Below, piece by piece: positions 53,221-62,469 of a stretch of 64,000 nt of DNA. How positions within the stretch are numbered: position 1 is the first letter of the stretch; every line of letters starts with the position of its first letter. This DNA comes from Streptomyces sp. NBC_00271 (lineage in GTDB: Bacteria; Actinomycetota; Actinomycetes; Streptomycetales; Streptomycetaceae). The notes beneath the pieces were generated by a model. It was not told the DNA's origin. It ran no database searches and was given only the letters and a program-made list of their open reading frames with translations. The stretch lies in contig NZ_CP108070.1 in NCBI RefSeq assembly GCF_036178845.1, positions 496,001-560,000 on the forward strand. The letters run 5' to 3'. The position numbers and the translations under genes are program-made.

Positions 53221-53232
53221 GCCCCGGCGTTG

Positions 53233-53589
53233 GTCACCGTCGGCCGGCGGCACCCGGAGCTGATCAGCGAGGCCGACGAACACGCGCAGCGCCGCCATCT
53301 GCGACGGGATCAGCTCCACCAACTCCCGGTCCGGGGCTGCCTCGACGGGCGGGGGCTCGGCCCGGGGCCGGGAGCAGCCGTAGGTGAGGGTGTCGTGGCC
53401 GTACGGCGTCAGGCGGGCCGCCCACCGCACGGGCCGGCCCTCCAGAGCCGACAGCTCCGCGCGGTCCTCCGGGCAGGCGAGCTCCACCAGGCCCTGGTTC
53501 TCCAGGGCGTTCACCTGCTGCTGGTGCGGCGGAAGGAGCTCCGTGTCCAGTGTCCAGCCGTGCTCAGCCGCCTGACCGCGGGCAAGCAC
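53233..53589 (-). pseudogene. DUF6417-like gene fragment
   Basis: About 115 codons read protein-like (LLPPHQQQVNALENQGLVEL, then RLTPYGHDTLTYG and LIPSQMAALRVFVGLADQL), resembling the DUF6417 family. Homology ends near 53233, where the frame runs on as shadow of the regulator gene with no stop, and the usual N-terminal helices are also absent. It is a gene piece cut at the regulator's 3' edge. Confidence 0.5.
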
Positions 53590-53634
53590 GCGGGCGAGCT
53601 CACCACGGACGGACCCGCATGACCTCCATCAGGC

Positions 53635-53828
53635 TCATGAGGTTGGTGGCGCGCTCGCGTCAGTCTGGCGTTCGCGCTGCTTCTTCTTGATCCAGTCGTG
53701 CATCGCTTCGACAAGCGCGTCCGACGGGGTGCGGACTTCGGCCTTGGCTAGCGCCTCGAACTCGTCACGGAGTGGCTTGGGGGGCGGAAGCCCATCACCC
53801 GTGTCCGCCCCGTCGCCGGTCGCCCCAT
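53635..53828 (-). pseudogene. Ribbon-helix-helix protein, frameshifted
   Basis: The ATG at 53828 starts MGRPATGRTRVMGFRPP, the usual N-terminal ribbon of small actinomycete RHH proteins. The rest is found in another frame: PPKPLRDEFEALAKAEVRTP, then SDALVEAMHDWIKKKQRE, to the stop at 53635. One indel near 53775 breaks the gene. The IS1182 element begins 14 bases upstream of the ATG, so it also lost its promoter. Confidence 0.6.
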
Positions 53829-53841
53829 CACCACTCCAAGA

Positions 53842-55677
53842 TTGACTCTGTCGGGGATCTTGGAGTTTCTCGGTGCGGCAGCATTGTCAACGGGCATGCT
53901 CGGGTAGTTCCGATGACCGATGTCGAGGTGCTCGTTGTCCCTTCGTCCACGTTCCGGTGAGCAGGTCCCGTCTCTGACTGCGCAGGTCGCGCGGGCGAGC
54001 AACCCGGGCGGCACGACGGCGATATGGGTGAGAGACCGGCTGGACGGGCTGTGGCATGACGAGGACTTCGCCGACTGGTACCCGCGAGACGGGCGTCCGG
54101 GTCTCTCGCCTGCTCAACTGGCCACCGTCTGTGTGCTGCAGTTCCTGCTCGGCCTGTCCGACCGGCAGGCCGCCGAGGCGGTCCGCTGCCGCATCGACTT
54201 CAAGTACGCCATGGCCATGGAGCTGGACGACCCCGGCTTCCACCACAGCGTGCTGGCCGACTTCCGAGACCGTCTCGCCGAAGACGACCGCGCCGACCGC
54301 CTCCTCGACCTCGCGCTAGCTCGCCTCAAGGAAGCCGGCCTGGTGCACGAGCGCACCACTCAGCGCACCGACTCCACCCACGTCCTGGCCGCGGCGCGCG
54401 ACCTGACCCGCCTGGAGCTGATCACCGAGGCGGTCCGCGCCGCACTCGAAGAAGTCGCCGGCACCTCCCCTCACCTGCTGGACGAGCTGGTCGACGAGGA
54501 CTGGGGGCGCCGCTACGGCCGACCGGTCCGCCTGGGCAAGAACCCCACCAAGCCCAAGACCAGGATCCTTGCCACCGGAAACGACGCCGTCCGACTCCTG
54601 GAACACCTCTACCGGCACGGAGCAGGAGGCCGCACGTCCGGCCCTCGTCTCCAGGCCCTGCGCCAGATCATGGTGCAGAACTACCACCGTGACGCCGCAG
54701 GACACCTGCGCTGGCGCACCGCCGAGAAGGAAGGCGGACCCGGGCTGCCGCCCTCGTCCCGGGCGGTCGTCTCTCCCTACGACACCTCGGCCCGCTACGC
54801 ACGGCACGGACACATCATCGGCTGGAAGGGGTTCTCCGCTCACCTGACCGAGACCTGCGCTCCCGACGGCCCCAACGTGATCACGGACGTGGCCACCACC
54901 GCGGCCACCACCCACGACAGCAAAGTCCTGCCCGGCATCCACACCCGCCTCTCCCGCCGCGGACTCCTGCCCGCCGAGCACCTGGTCGACGCCGGCTACA
55001 CCTCCCTGCCCCACCTGGAACAAGCCACCCGTGAACACCAGGTCACCGTCTCCGGGCCACTGCGGAGCAACCCCACCCGTCAGCACCGCCGGGACGAGGG
55101 CTTCGCCCGGGACGACTTCCACATCGACTACGACCATCGGCAGGTCACCTGCCCCCAGGGCCAGGTCAGCCAGGGCTGGCACGGCCCCTACCCGACCTCC
55201 TCACCCACCGCGGCCCCGCTGATCGTGGCCAGGTTCACCAAAAGCCAGTGCCAGCCCTGCCCGGCCCGCACCCAGTGCACCACCTCCCGCGAAAGCACCC
55301 GCACCGTGGGCTTTCCCCCACGAGAACTCCGCGACCTGCAACTCCGCGTCCGCACCGAGCAACAGACACCCGAGTGGAAGACCCGCTACGCGGTCCGCTC
55401 CGGAGTGGAGGGCACGGTCAACGAGTTCGCCCACGGACACGGCATGCGACGCTGCCGCTACCGAGGACAGGGAAAGGCCCACATCCAGCACGTCCTGACG
55501 GCCATCGCCGTCAACATCGAGCGCCTCAGCGGACTGCCACCAACCGAAGAAGCCCCCACGCCCCGCCGACCGACTGCCTTCCAGAACTACCTCGACCAGC
55601 GCGAGATACCCCGGCCGAAGTCCTGGCGAACCCTGGGCAGCTGACCTCGGCGGCACCAAGATCCCCGACAGAGTCAA
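53842..55677. mobile_element. Complete IS1182-type insertion sequence with 22-bp perfect inverted repeats
   Basis: The left end (53842-53863) and right end (55656-55677) are exact inverted copies; their inner 20 bases read GACTCTGTCGGGGATCTTGG. About 1.84 kb long with one transposase ORF. No clear target duplication is seen. The left flank CTCCAAGA is complementary to TCTTGGAG inside the left end, which gives an extra 8-bp inverted repeat. Confidence 0.9.
53920..55644 (+). CDS. IS1182 family transposase
   Basis: 574 residues. The N-terminal DUF772-type domain is clear ([20 protein letters not shown], then [20 protein letters not shown]). DDE core: [12 protein letters not shown] (first Asp), [30 protein letters not shown] (second Asp), and [20 protein letters not shown] (Glu region). 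A zinc-like Cys cluster [10 protein letters not shown] lies near residue 445. The frame is intact and both ends are perfect, so the element may be recently mobile. Confidence 0.93.
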   Translation: MSRCSLSLRPRSGEQVPSLTAQVARASNPGGTTAIWVRDRLDGLWHDEDFADWYPRDGRPGLSPAQLATVCVLQFLLGLSDRQAAEAVRCRIDFKYAMAMELDDPGFHHSVLADFRDRLAEDDRADRLLDLALARLKEAGLVHERTTQRTDSTHVLAAARDLTRLELITEAVRAALEEVAGTSPHLLDELVDEDWGRRYGRPVRLGKNPTKPKTRILATGNDAVRLLEHLYRHGAGGRTSGPRLQALRQIMVQNYHRDAAGHLRWRTAEKEGGPGLPPSSRAVVSPYDTSARYARHGHIIGWKGFSAHLTETCAPDGPNVITDVATTAATTHDSKVLPGIHTRLSRRGLLPAEHLVDAGYTSLPHLEQATREHQVTVSGPLRSNPTRQHRRDEGFARDDFHIDYDHRQVTCPQGQVSQGWHGPYPTSSPTAAPLIVARFTKSQCQPCPARTQCTTSRESTRTVGFPPRELRDLQLRVRTEQQTPEWKTRYAVRSGVEGTVNEFAHGHGMRRCRYRGQGKAHIQHVLTAIAVNIERLSGLPPTEEAPTPRRPTAFQNYLDQREIPRPKSWRTLGS

Positions 55678-55861
55678 GCTTAGCGCCCGAGTTGGCCCGC
55701 TGAGCGTGATGGTTGGCCCGTGGAGCGGGGCAACGAGCAGTCTGGCGGCCATGATTTAGATCACGGGGGGTGGACCTCAACCTTGGTTGAGGGAGCAGGG
55801 TTCTGGGCACCGAGGGATGCCACTTGAGGCACCCAGGACCTGCGCTGTCGAGGAGCCTTAG

Positions 55862-56743
55862 ATGTCTGACAACCGCGTCATTGTGGTGACTGGTGCGACA
55901 GGGCGGCAGGGTGGCGCCACCGCGCGCGCACTGCTGTCTCGCGGCTGGACGGTGCACGCACTGGTCCGTGACCCGAACAAGCCCGAGGCACTGGCGCTGA
56001 AGGAGGCCGGCGCCGTCCTGGTCCGCGGTGACCTGGACGATGTGGCATCGCTGGATGCGGCCCTGCGCGGCGCGTACGGCGTGTTCAGCGTGCAGACCTT
56101 TGCTGGACCGGACGGCTTCGCCGGCGAGATCCGGCAGGGTGAGGCCGTCGCGGAGGCGGCCGCTCGCGCGGGTGTCGCGCACTTCGTCTACAGCTCGGTC
56201 GATGGCGCCGACCGCCCCGGCCAGGTGCAGCACTTCGCCAGTAAGGGCGAAGTCGAGCGGCACATCACGGCGCTCGGTCTGCCCGCGACGATCCTGCGGC
56301 CAACCTTCTTCATCACCAACTTCGAGCACCTGGGCCCCCAGTGGGTGGACGGCGAGCTCACGCTGACGATGGCGCTGGCCCCGGACACGAAGCTCCAGAT
56401 GATCACCCCGGGAGACATTGGAGGCATCGCCGCCGACGCATTCGACACCCCGGCCGACTACATGGGGCGCACCGTCGAGATCGCCGCAGACGAGCTGACC
56501 GGCCCGCAGCTGGCCGAAGCCTTCGCTCGCGCCGCCGCCCGTCCGGTGCGCTTCACCTCCCAGCCGATCGAGCAGGTACGCGCGCACAGCGAGGAGCTGG
56601 CCGCCATGTTCGACTGGTTCAACACGGTCGGCTTCAAGGCCGACCTGGCGACGCTGCGTGCACAGCACCCCGGGCTGACGTCCCTGGAAGCGTGGGTGGG
56701 CGAGTACTGGTCAGCGCCTGCAGCACCGGCCTTCGTGGCCTGA
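55862..56743 (+). CDS. NmrA/HSCARG family NAD(P)-binding protein
   Basis: 293 residues. Rossmann motif VVTGATGRQGGATARAL (GxxGxxG) at the N-terminus, then VRDPNKPEALALKEAGAVLV, typical of atypical SDRs of the NmrA type, and VYSSVDGADRPG in the middle. NmrA-like proteins sense the NADP/NADPH state or act as reductases such as quinone reductase. The standard catalytic Tyr-x-x-x-Lys is not obvious. It is a single gene followed by a strong terminator. Confidence 0.87.
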   Translation: MSDNRVIVVTGATGRQGGATARALLSRGWTVHALVRDPNKPEALALKEAGAVLVRGDLDDVASLDAALRGAYGVFSVQTFAGPDGFAGEIRQGEAVAEAAARAGVAHFVYSSVDGADRPGQVQHFASKGEVERHITALGLPATILRPTFFITNFEHLGPQWVDGELTLTMALAPDTKLQMITPGDIGGIAADAFDTPADYMGRTVEIAADELTGPQLAEAFARAAARPVRFTSQPIEQVRAHSEELAAMFDWFNTVGFKADLATLRAQHPGLTSLEAWVGEYWSAPAAPAFVA

Positions 56744-56769
56744 GACACGCGTAACCGAGGTTGTACAGA

Positions 56770-56812
56770 CTGAGCGCTTCAATTGGCCGATCGGGCCAAC
56801 TGAAGCGCTCAG
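56770..56812 (+). terminator. Strong hairpin terminator after the NmrA-like gene
   Basis: CTGAGCGCTTCA and TGAAGCGCTCAG are perfect complements; TTGGCC/GGCCAA extends the stem inward after one mismatch. The 43-base structure begins 26 bases after the stop. Confidence 0.8.
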
Positions 56813-56859
56813 TCACAGTTTCACGAGCGACCACCTATGAAACACGCTGAACGTCATCA

Positions 56860-57420
56860 CTATGTCCCTTCCTGACGCCAGGCTGACGGGAGAAGGAGTC
56901 CGTTCGGCAAGGCTGTGGAAGACGTGCCCAACGAAACCAGGCCAGCTGGTGCGGAGCCGCTGGCGCCAGCGAAGTCGACTATGCCGCCAGAGAACACCAC
57001 GCTGTTGAAGTTGACCGTGCCGTCGGAGAACACCACGCCTGAGAAGTCGACCCTGCCGCCAGAGAACACCGCTGCGCTGCAGCGGCCGGAGAGCTCCCTG
57101 CCGGAGAAGTCGACCCTGGCGTCGGAGAACACCGCACGGGAGAAGTTGACCGTGGCGCCGGAGAACACCGCGCCGGAGAAATCGACCAGCGTGCCGTCGG
57201 AGAACACCGCGTTGCGAAAGTCGACCGTGCCGCCAGAGAAAACCGCGTTGCCGAAGTCGATCAGGTCAACGTCAAGTTGCCTGCCCCGGAAGCGGACCCT
57301 GTCGTGGAACACCGCGCTGCGAAAGTTGACCGTGTCGGAGGCAGCCGGTACAAGATCCGCCGGACAGGCCCTTGAGCCGACCACCTCCACCACCCCTGGG
57401 AGGACGGAGTGTCGGCCCAA
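56860..57420 (-). CDS. Pentapeptide-repeat-like protein
   Basis: 186 residues, dominated by a repeat of about 11-12 residues such as VDFSGAVFSGG and VNFSRAVFSDA (roughly nine copies, residues 30-150). This is two pentapeptide-like units per repeat with Phe at the inward positions, as in right-handed beta-helices. Some such proteins mimic DNA and bind gyrase; most have no known role. Flanks (Ser/Gly/Leu-rich) show no other domain. The complement strand is also open because the repeat codons read through, but the Phe-rich reading is the biological one. Confidence 0.65.
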   Translation of the reverse strand: MGRHSVLPGVVEVVGSRACPADLVPAASDTVNFRSAVFHDRVRFRGRQLDVDLIDFGNAVFSGGTVDFRNAVFSDGTLVDFSGAVFSGATVNFSRAVFSDARVDFSGRELSGRCSAAVFSGGRVDFSGVVFSDGTVNFNSVVFSGGIVDFAGASGSAPAGLVSLGTSSTALPNGLLLPSAWRQEGT

Positions 57421-57621
57421 TCCTGGCGATCCGCTTCCTGCCGCGGCCCGGATCGCGCAGCGCGTACCCGGTCAACCGGGCTCGACACCGCTCCCTGGCG
57501 CCGTGATCTGGATCACAGCAGCTATCCGTCACGGGATCGTGGGGTCGCCCGTCCTGACGGTGCAAGCGCGCGGCCGACGCCATGCCGGGCCGCCGGACCA
57601 CGAACTCAGGAGTCCGTCATC

Positions 57622-58563
57622 ATGCGTGTTCTCGTTGCCGGAGCGAGCGGCGTCATCGGTAGCCGTCTCGTCCCCCTGCTCACCGCCGTCGGCCACGACG
57701 TGGCCGCTCTGTCCCGCGGCCCCCGCCGCACCGCCGCACTCGAAGCGGTCGGCGCGGACATCGTCACCGCCGACGCGCTCGACCGCGACCAACTGCTCGC
57801 CGCGGTACGGCAGGCCGCGCCCGACGCGGTCGTCAACCTGCTCACCGCCATCCCCGCCGACGTCAACCCGCGTCACCTCGCCCGGGACTTCGCGCTCACC
57901 AACCGGCTGCGTACGGAGGGCACCCGCAACCTGATGGAGGCCGCGCGTGCGGCGGGTGTGCGGCGGATCGTTGCCCAGGGGCTGGCGTACGGCTATCAGC
58001 CGGGCGCCGGACTCGCGAACGAGGACGCCCCGCTGTGGCGAGACGCGACCCCCCGCCAGTTCATGCCGGTGCTCGCGGCGTTGGAGTCGCTGGAGGAGCA
58101 GACGGTAACGGCGGGTGGCACCGTCCTGCGGTTCGGGCACCTGTACGGCCCCGGATCCGCGTACGCAGGCGACGGGACCTTCACCGCCCAGGTACGGGCG
58201 GGCAAGGTTCCGCTGGTCGGTGGCGGCCATGCGGTGTTCTCGTTCACGCACGCCGACGACGCGGCCACCGCGATCGTCGCCGCACTCGACCGCGACACCC
58301 GTGGCGTCCTCAACGTCGTCGACGACGACCCGGCCCCGCTGCACACATGGCTGCCGGTGTTCGCCGCCGGGCTCGGCGCACCCGCGCCCAAGAACGCTCC
58401 GGCCGCCCTGGCCCGGCTCGCGGTCGGCGGCTGGGGTGTCGCGTTCATGGACCGACTGCGCGGCGCCGACAACGCCCGGGCCCGACTCGCCCTCAACTGG
58501 CGTCCCCGGTACGCCTCCTGGCGCGAGGGCCTGACCGCCACCGATGCCGCCGGGGCGGCATGA
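57622..58563 (+). CDS. NAD-dependent epimerase/dehydratase family protein
   Basis: 313 residues from the ATG at 57622 (RBS CAGGAG). Rossmann motif VLVAGASGVIGSRLV (GxxGxxG). Strand 4-5 region GVRRIVAQGLAYGY; VLRFGHLYGPGSAY is the typical substrate-side loop. The extended-SDR Tyr-x-x-x-Lys is not evident, so a redox role is uncertain. It is followed by the SigJ-like gene 46 bases downstream, probably in one operon. Confidence 0.85.
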   Translation: MRVLVAGASGVIGSRLVPLLTAVGHDVAALSRGPRRTAALEAVGADIVTADALDRDQLLAAVRQAAPDAVVNLLTAIPADVNPRHLARDFALTNRLRTEGTRNLMEAARAAGVRRIVAQGLAYGYQPGAGLANEDAPLWRDATPRQFMPVLAALESLEEQTVTAGGTVLRFGHLYGPGSAYAGDGTFTAQVRAGKVPLVGGGHAVFSFTHADDAATAIVAALDRDTRGVLNVVDDDPAPLHTWLPVFAAGLGAPAPKNAPAALARLAVGGWGVAFMDRLRGADNARARLALNWRPRYASWREGLTATDAAGAA

Positions 58564-58609
58564 TGCGGCGGAGCATCCGCTGCATGGAACAACGACGAAG
58601 GGTCCACCG

Positions 58610-59500
58610 ATGACCACCACACCACCGGCGGCACCAGAACCCGACACCGTCTTCGAGGAGTACCGGCCGCTGCTCCTGGGCCTCGGATACCGGCTTCTGG
58701 GCAGCATGTGGGACGCCGAGGACCTGGTGCAGGAGGCGTATCTACGCTGGTCCGCGGCGGACCGCGCCGAGATCCGCGTCCCACGCGCCTTCCTCGTCAC
58801 CGTCGTCACGCGCCTGGCCCTGGACCAATTGCGGTCGGCACGCGTGACGCGCGAGGCGTACACCGGGCCGTGGCTGCCCGAACCGGTCGCCTCCGACGCG
58901 TTCGGGCCGGCGCAGACCGCCGAGCTGCGGGACTCGCTCGCCTACGCGACGCTGCATCTGATGGAGCGTCTGACCCCGCCGGAGCGGGCGGTGTTCGTGC
59001 TGCGGGAGGCTTTCGAGCTGCCCTACGACGAGATCGCCGCGATCGTCGGCGTCACGTCGGCAAACTGCCGTCAGCTGTACAGCCGTGCGGCACGTCACCT
59101 CGCCGCCGGCCGCGAACGGTTCCACCCCGACGCGGACGCGCACGGTGAGCTGCTGCGGCGCTTCCTCGATGCGGCGCAGCACGGCCATCTGACCGCCCTG
59201 ACCGACCTGTTGAGCGAGGACGTGGTGGTCTGGAACGACGGGGGCGGCAAGGTCCGCGCCGCGCTGCGGCCGATCGAGGGGCGCGCGAACGCCCTGGCGT
59301 TCCTGATGGGCCTTCTCTCCCGCTACAGCCTGGGCGCCACGCGGCTGGTCGGGGTGAACGACGGCTCGCCGGCGGTGTGGACCGAGATCGACGGCGGCCG
59401 CCAGCTCGTCGCGTTCGACGTACGCGGGGACGGCCTGATCCACGGGATCTTCGCCGTCCTCAACCCCGACAAGCTCACGCACGTGGCCCCCCGGTCGTGA
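58610..59500 (+). CDS. sigJ: ECF41-type RNA polymerase sigma factor
   Basis: 296 residues from the ATG at 58610. Region 2 (YRLLGSMWDAEDLVQEAYLR) and region 4 (LTPPERAVFVLREAFELPYD, then IAAIVGVTSANCRQLYSRA) are clear. The C-terminal 110 residues form an SnoaL/NTF2-like domain with WNDGGGKVRAALRPIEG and a NPDKL-type end, the mark of ECF41/SigJ, which regulate their own activity through this domain. In ECF41 loci the sigma factor usually lies next to a carboxymuconolactone decarboxylase, oxidoreductase or epimerase gene; here the epimerase gene upstream fits. Confidence 0.9.
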   Translation: MTTTPPAAPEPDTVFEEYRPLLLGLGYRLLGSMWDAEDLVQEAYLRWSAADRAEIRVPRAFLVTVVTRLALDQLRSARVTREAYTGPWLPEPVASDAFGPAQTAELRDSLAYATLHLMERLTPPERAVFVLREAFELPYDEIAAIVGVTSANCRQLYSRAARHLAAGRERFHPDADAHGELLRRFLDAAQHGHLTALTDLLSEDVVVWNDGGGKVRAALRPIEGRANALAFLMGLLSRYSLGATRLVGVNDGSPAVWTEIDGGRQLVAFDVRGDGLIHGIFAVLNPDKLTHVAPRS

Positions 59501-59523
59501 CCGAGGGCGAACACCGCGCCATG

Positions 59524-60555
59524 TCAGTACTGTCCGCGGCGGCCGTCGGTCCGCTGCCCGCTGGCTCCGTACACGAAGTCGCTGGTCGTGTCGAGGATGA
59601 AGTCCATCGGGAAACCGAGGTCGATCGCGCTCGCCTTGTCGAGCCGGGCGACGGCCTCGTCCGGCAGCGCCAGGTCGATCGCGGCGAGGTTGTCGGCCAG
59701 TTGGGCCGGGGCGCGAGCGCCGAGGATGGGGTGGATCCACGGCCGGTGTGCCCTGGTCCACGCGAGGGCGACCTGCGAGGAGGACACCCCGAGTTCGTCG
59801 GCGACCGCGTCCACGGCCCGCGCGATCGTCAGGTCGCGTTCGGAGACGGCGGCGCGGTCCACCCGTGACGGACCGTCGTTGCCGGGCCGGGTGAACTTGC
59901 CGGACAGTACGCCGGCTGCCAGCGGCGACCATGCGGCCACCGACAGGTCCAGGTTCGCGGCCATGGGAAGGAGTTCCCGCTCGATGTCGCGCTTGACCAG
60001 GCTGTAGGGGAGCTGCAGCCCGGCGAACGGTGTCCAGCCGCGCAGTTTGGCCATGGTCTGGGCGCGGGAGATCAGCCAGGCGGGAGCGTCCGAGATACCG
60101 ATGTACAGCACCTTGCCCGCCCGTACGAGGTCGTCGAGGGCCCGCATCGTCTCCTCGATGGGCGTGTTGGGGTCCCAGATGTGCACCCACAGCAGGTCGA
60201 TGTAATCGGTGCCCAGGCGCCGCAGGCTTCCCTCCACCGAACGGGCCAGGTTCTTGCGGTGGTTGCCGCTCGCGTTGGGGTCGGTGCCGTCCATGGTCAG
60301 CGTGTACTTCGTGGCGAGCACGAAGCGGTCGCGTTCGGATCCCAGCAGTTCGCCGACGATGCGTTCGCTGCTGCCCTCCGTGTACCGGTTGGCCGTGTCG
60401 ATGACGTTCCCGCCGGCCTCCGCGTACGCGGCGAACATCGCCCGGCACTCCTCCTTGCCGGCACCCCATCCCCAGTCCTCGCCGAACGTCATCGTGCCCA
60501 GGAACGCTTCGGAGACCCGCAGCCCGGTCCGGCCCAGCAGTCGGTACCGCATCAC
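59524..60555 (-). CDS. Aldo/keto reductase
   Basis: 343 residues. RLLGRTGLRVSEAFLGTMTF at the start, the catalytic Asp/Tyr in IDTANRYTEGSSERIVGELL, Lys in VLATKYTL, and His in LLWVHIWDP are all present. The NADP-binding end reads ILGARAPAQLADNLAA. A typical AKR of the YajO/Kv-beta-like group. The start overlaps the hydrolase stop by 4 bases (ATGA), so the two are coupled. It ends 23 bases from the SigJ stop (convergent). Confidence 0.92.
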   Translation of the reverse strand: MMRYRLLGRTGLRVSEAFLGTMTFGEDWGWGAGKEECRAMFAAYAEAGGNVIDTANRYTEGSSERIVGELLGSERDRFVLATKYTLTMDGTDPNASGNHRKNLARSVEGSLRRLGTDYIDLLWVHIWDPNTPIEETMRALDDLVRAGKVLYIGISDAPAWLISRAQTMAKLRGWTPFAGLQLPYSLVKRDIERELLPMAANLDLSVAAWSPLAAGVLSGKFTRPGNDGPSRVDRAAVSERDLTIARAVDAVADELGVSSSQVALAWTRAHRPWIHPILGARAPAQLADNLAAIDLALPDEAVARLDKASAIDLGFPMDFILDTTSDFVYGASGQRTDGRRGQY

Positions 60556-61445
60556 AGGCTCGCGTCGAAGAAGGAAACGGCGCGGTCGACGGCCGGCAGG
60601 ACATACGTATCGTCGTCGTACAGGTCGATGTGGTTGCTCACGTCCAGCACGAGAAGCTCCTTCGGGCCGGCCACCTTGGCGAACGCGGCCTCCGCGTCGG
60701 CCACCGGGACGGCCTGGTCACCGCGGCCGTGCACGATCAGCAACGGCGCCGTGACCAGCGGCAGGTACGCGTCCACGTCGAGCGTCAGCTCCTGCAGCAC
60801 CGACAGCGCGGTGCAGCGGTTCTCCCAGCCGGGGCGGGCGCCGCGCTCGGTGCCGTAGTAGGCGAACGGTTCCGGGCCGGGGTTGCCTGCGGGCATGCCC
60901 TCCGGGTTGACCGCGGGCCAGTACGCGACCTCTCCGGTGTCCGCCTGCTGCTGCGCGATCTGCGCGAACTGCCCCATCAGAGCGGCGAAGTTGTCCGCCC
61001 CCAACCGCTCGCGGATCAGTGTGGGGTTGTTGTACGCCGCCGCGATGAGCGCCACCGCCTTGACCCGGGGGTCGAACGCGGCGAGTTGTGCGGCATAGAT
61101 CCCGCCCAGGCACACCCCCGCCACCGCGATCCTCTCGGCATCGACCTCGGGCCGCCCCGCCAGGAATCCCACGGCGCTCCGCAGGTCCGCGACCTTGGCC
61201 GTGGCATCCTCCTGCTGGCGCGGCGTGCCCTCGCTGTCGCCCCAGCTGCGGTGGTCGAAGGCCAGGGCCACATATCCGCGCTCGGCGAACCGCGCCGCGT
61301 AGTACCCGACCACCTGGTCCTTCACTCCGGAGAACGGGCCCGTCAGCACGACCGCGCCGCGCGGCGCGGTGCCCGGCACGGGCAGATGCAGGTCACCCAC
61401 GAGCCGGTAACCGTCGCTGTCGAATTCGATCTTCTCGATCGGCAC
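60552..61445 (-). CDS. Alpha/beta hydrolase with Cys nucleophile elbow
   Basis: 297 residues. The nucleophile elbow is GVCLGG (Cys, as in dienelactone-hydrolase-like proteins). The catalytic Asp is probably in VHGRGDQAVP and the His in NHIDLYDD. The N-terminus (YRLVGDLHLPVPGTAPRGAV, then HRSWGDSEG) resembles the YcjY/DUF1100-like group of peptidase S9-type hydrolases. Substrate unknown. It is first in a coupled two-gene unit with the aldo/keto reductase. Confidence 0.85.
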   Translation of the reverse strand: MPIEKIEFDSDGYRLVGDLHLPVPGTAPRGAVVLTGPFSGVKDQVVGYYAARFAERGYVALAFDHRSWGDSEGTPRQQEDATAKVADLRSAVGFLAGRPEVDAERIAVAGVCLGGIYAAQLAAFDPRVKAVALIAAAYNNPTLIRERLGADNFAALMGQFAQIAQQQADTGEVAYWPAVNPEGMPAGNPGPEPFAYYGTERGARPGWENRCTALSVLQELTLDVDAYLPLVTAPLLIVHGRGDQAVPVADAEAAFAKVAGPKELLVLDVSNHIDLYDDDTYVLPAVDRAVSFFDASL

Positions 61446-61544
61446 GTGCAGTCCCTTCCATCGTGCCGAGGCATCTCCTCGGCCCAGGAAGAAAACTAGG
61501 AGCGGCGGTCACCCGCCGTATTGCACGTTCTTGCCCCGCCCGCG

Positions 61545-62468
61545 TCAGCGCGGGGCCCGGCCCGTCCACGCCATCCCACGGAACGTCGCCTGGTACACGG
61601 CCGGGGTGACGCCGTAAGCCCCCGCGAACACCCGCGTCAGGTGCGACTGATCGTGGAAACCCGTCGCGTACGCAGCCTCGGCGATCGCGCTGCCACGCCG
61701 CAACAACTCCCGTGCCCGGTCGAGCCGGAGCCGTAGATGCAGCTTGTGCGGCGGCAGTCCGAACCACGCCGTGCAGACGCGCACGAGCCGGTACTTGCTC
61801 ACGCCCGCCACCACACTCAGTTCGTCGAGCGTCACATTGCGGGTGAGGTGCGCCCGTAGATACTCGCGTACGACCTCGGGGGCCCGCCGCGCCGCCCCCG
61901 TCCCCCTGACTTCGCCCGCCACATCGGGCGCGCGCCGGGCCAGTGCCGCGACGAAGTCCAGAACCCCCGTCTCCCGTGTCAGCGCCGAACCGGGTCGTCC
62001 TGCTGGCCCGTACAGGGACCCATGCGCGGCCCGGAACCGGTCAGCGAGGCCCCCATCGTCCCGGATCACCGGATCACCGAATCGCACCATGTCGGGCGCC
62101 GCGACCTCGGCGATCAACGACGGCGCCACGCACATGATGAGCCAGCGCGCAGGCCCGGAGCCGTCCGGGCCTCCGGAATGAGCGTCATCGGCGTGCAGAA
62201 CGACCAACTGGCCCGGGGCCGCCCGGAACGTCGTGCCACGCCGCCGCACGGTGAATCCGGAGTCGAGCACAAGGACGACCTTGAGCTCCTCATGCACATT
62301 GCCTTGGTAGGACTGGGCATGCCCCTCCACCACGACGACGTCCGAGACGTCGTCCGGCACTCGGGGAGCCGCTTGCTCATCCACTCCGGGCATGCTCGCA
62401 ACCCTAGGACCCTGAACGCGATCGCGCTGGCCCGCGAGCGGACCCCCACCGTCATGCTGCTCCACCAC
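61545..62468 (-). CDS. AraC family transcriptional regulator
   Basis: 307 residues from the ATG at 62468, or 282 from the ATG at 62393 (MPGVDEQAAPRVPDDVSDVV), which looks more natural. An AraC-type cupin sensor domain (SGFTVRRRGTTFRAAPGQLV, VLHADDAHSGG) is followed by the double HTH (NVTLDELSVVAGVSKYRLVR, then AIAEAAYATGFHDQSHLTRV). It lies upstream of the hydrolase/aldo-keto-reductase operon on the same strand and is its likely regulator. The ligand is unknown. Confidence 0.88.
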   Translation of the reverse strand: MVEQHDGGGPLAGQRDRVQGPRVASMPGVDEQAAPRVPDDVSDVVVVEGHAQSYQGNVHEELKVVLVLDSGFTVRRRGTTFRAAPGQLVVLHADDAHSGGPDGSGPARWLIMCVAPSLIAEVAAPDMVRFGDPVIRDDGGLADRFRAAHGSLYGPAGRPGSALTRETGVLDFVAALARRAPDVAGEVRGTGAARRAPEVVREYLRAHLTRNVTLDELSVVAGVSKYRLVRVCTAWFGLPPHKLHLRLRLDRARELLRRGSAIAEAAYATGFHDQSHLTRVFAGAYGVTPAVYQATFRGMAWTGRAPR

Positions 62469-62469
62469 T

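Noticed and set aside
52234..53230. Continuation of the DUF6417-like frame under the regulator gene
   Set aside because: Homology stops near 53233 and the remainder is antisense to a well-supported regulator.
56915..57934. Plus-strand ORF rich in SENTA/PENTA repeats
   Set aside because: It is the complement of the Phe-rich repeat gene and continues out of frame into the epimerase gene.
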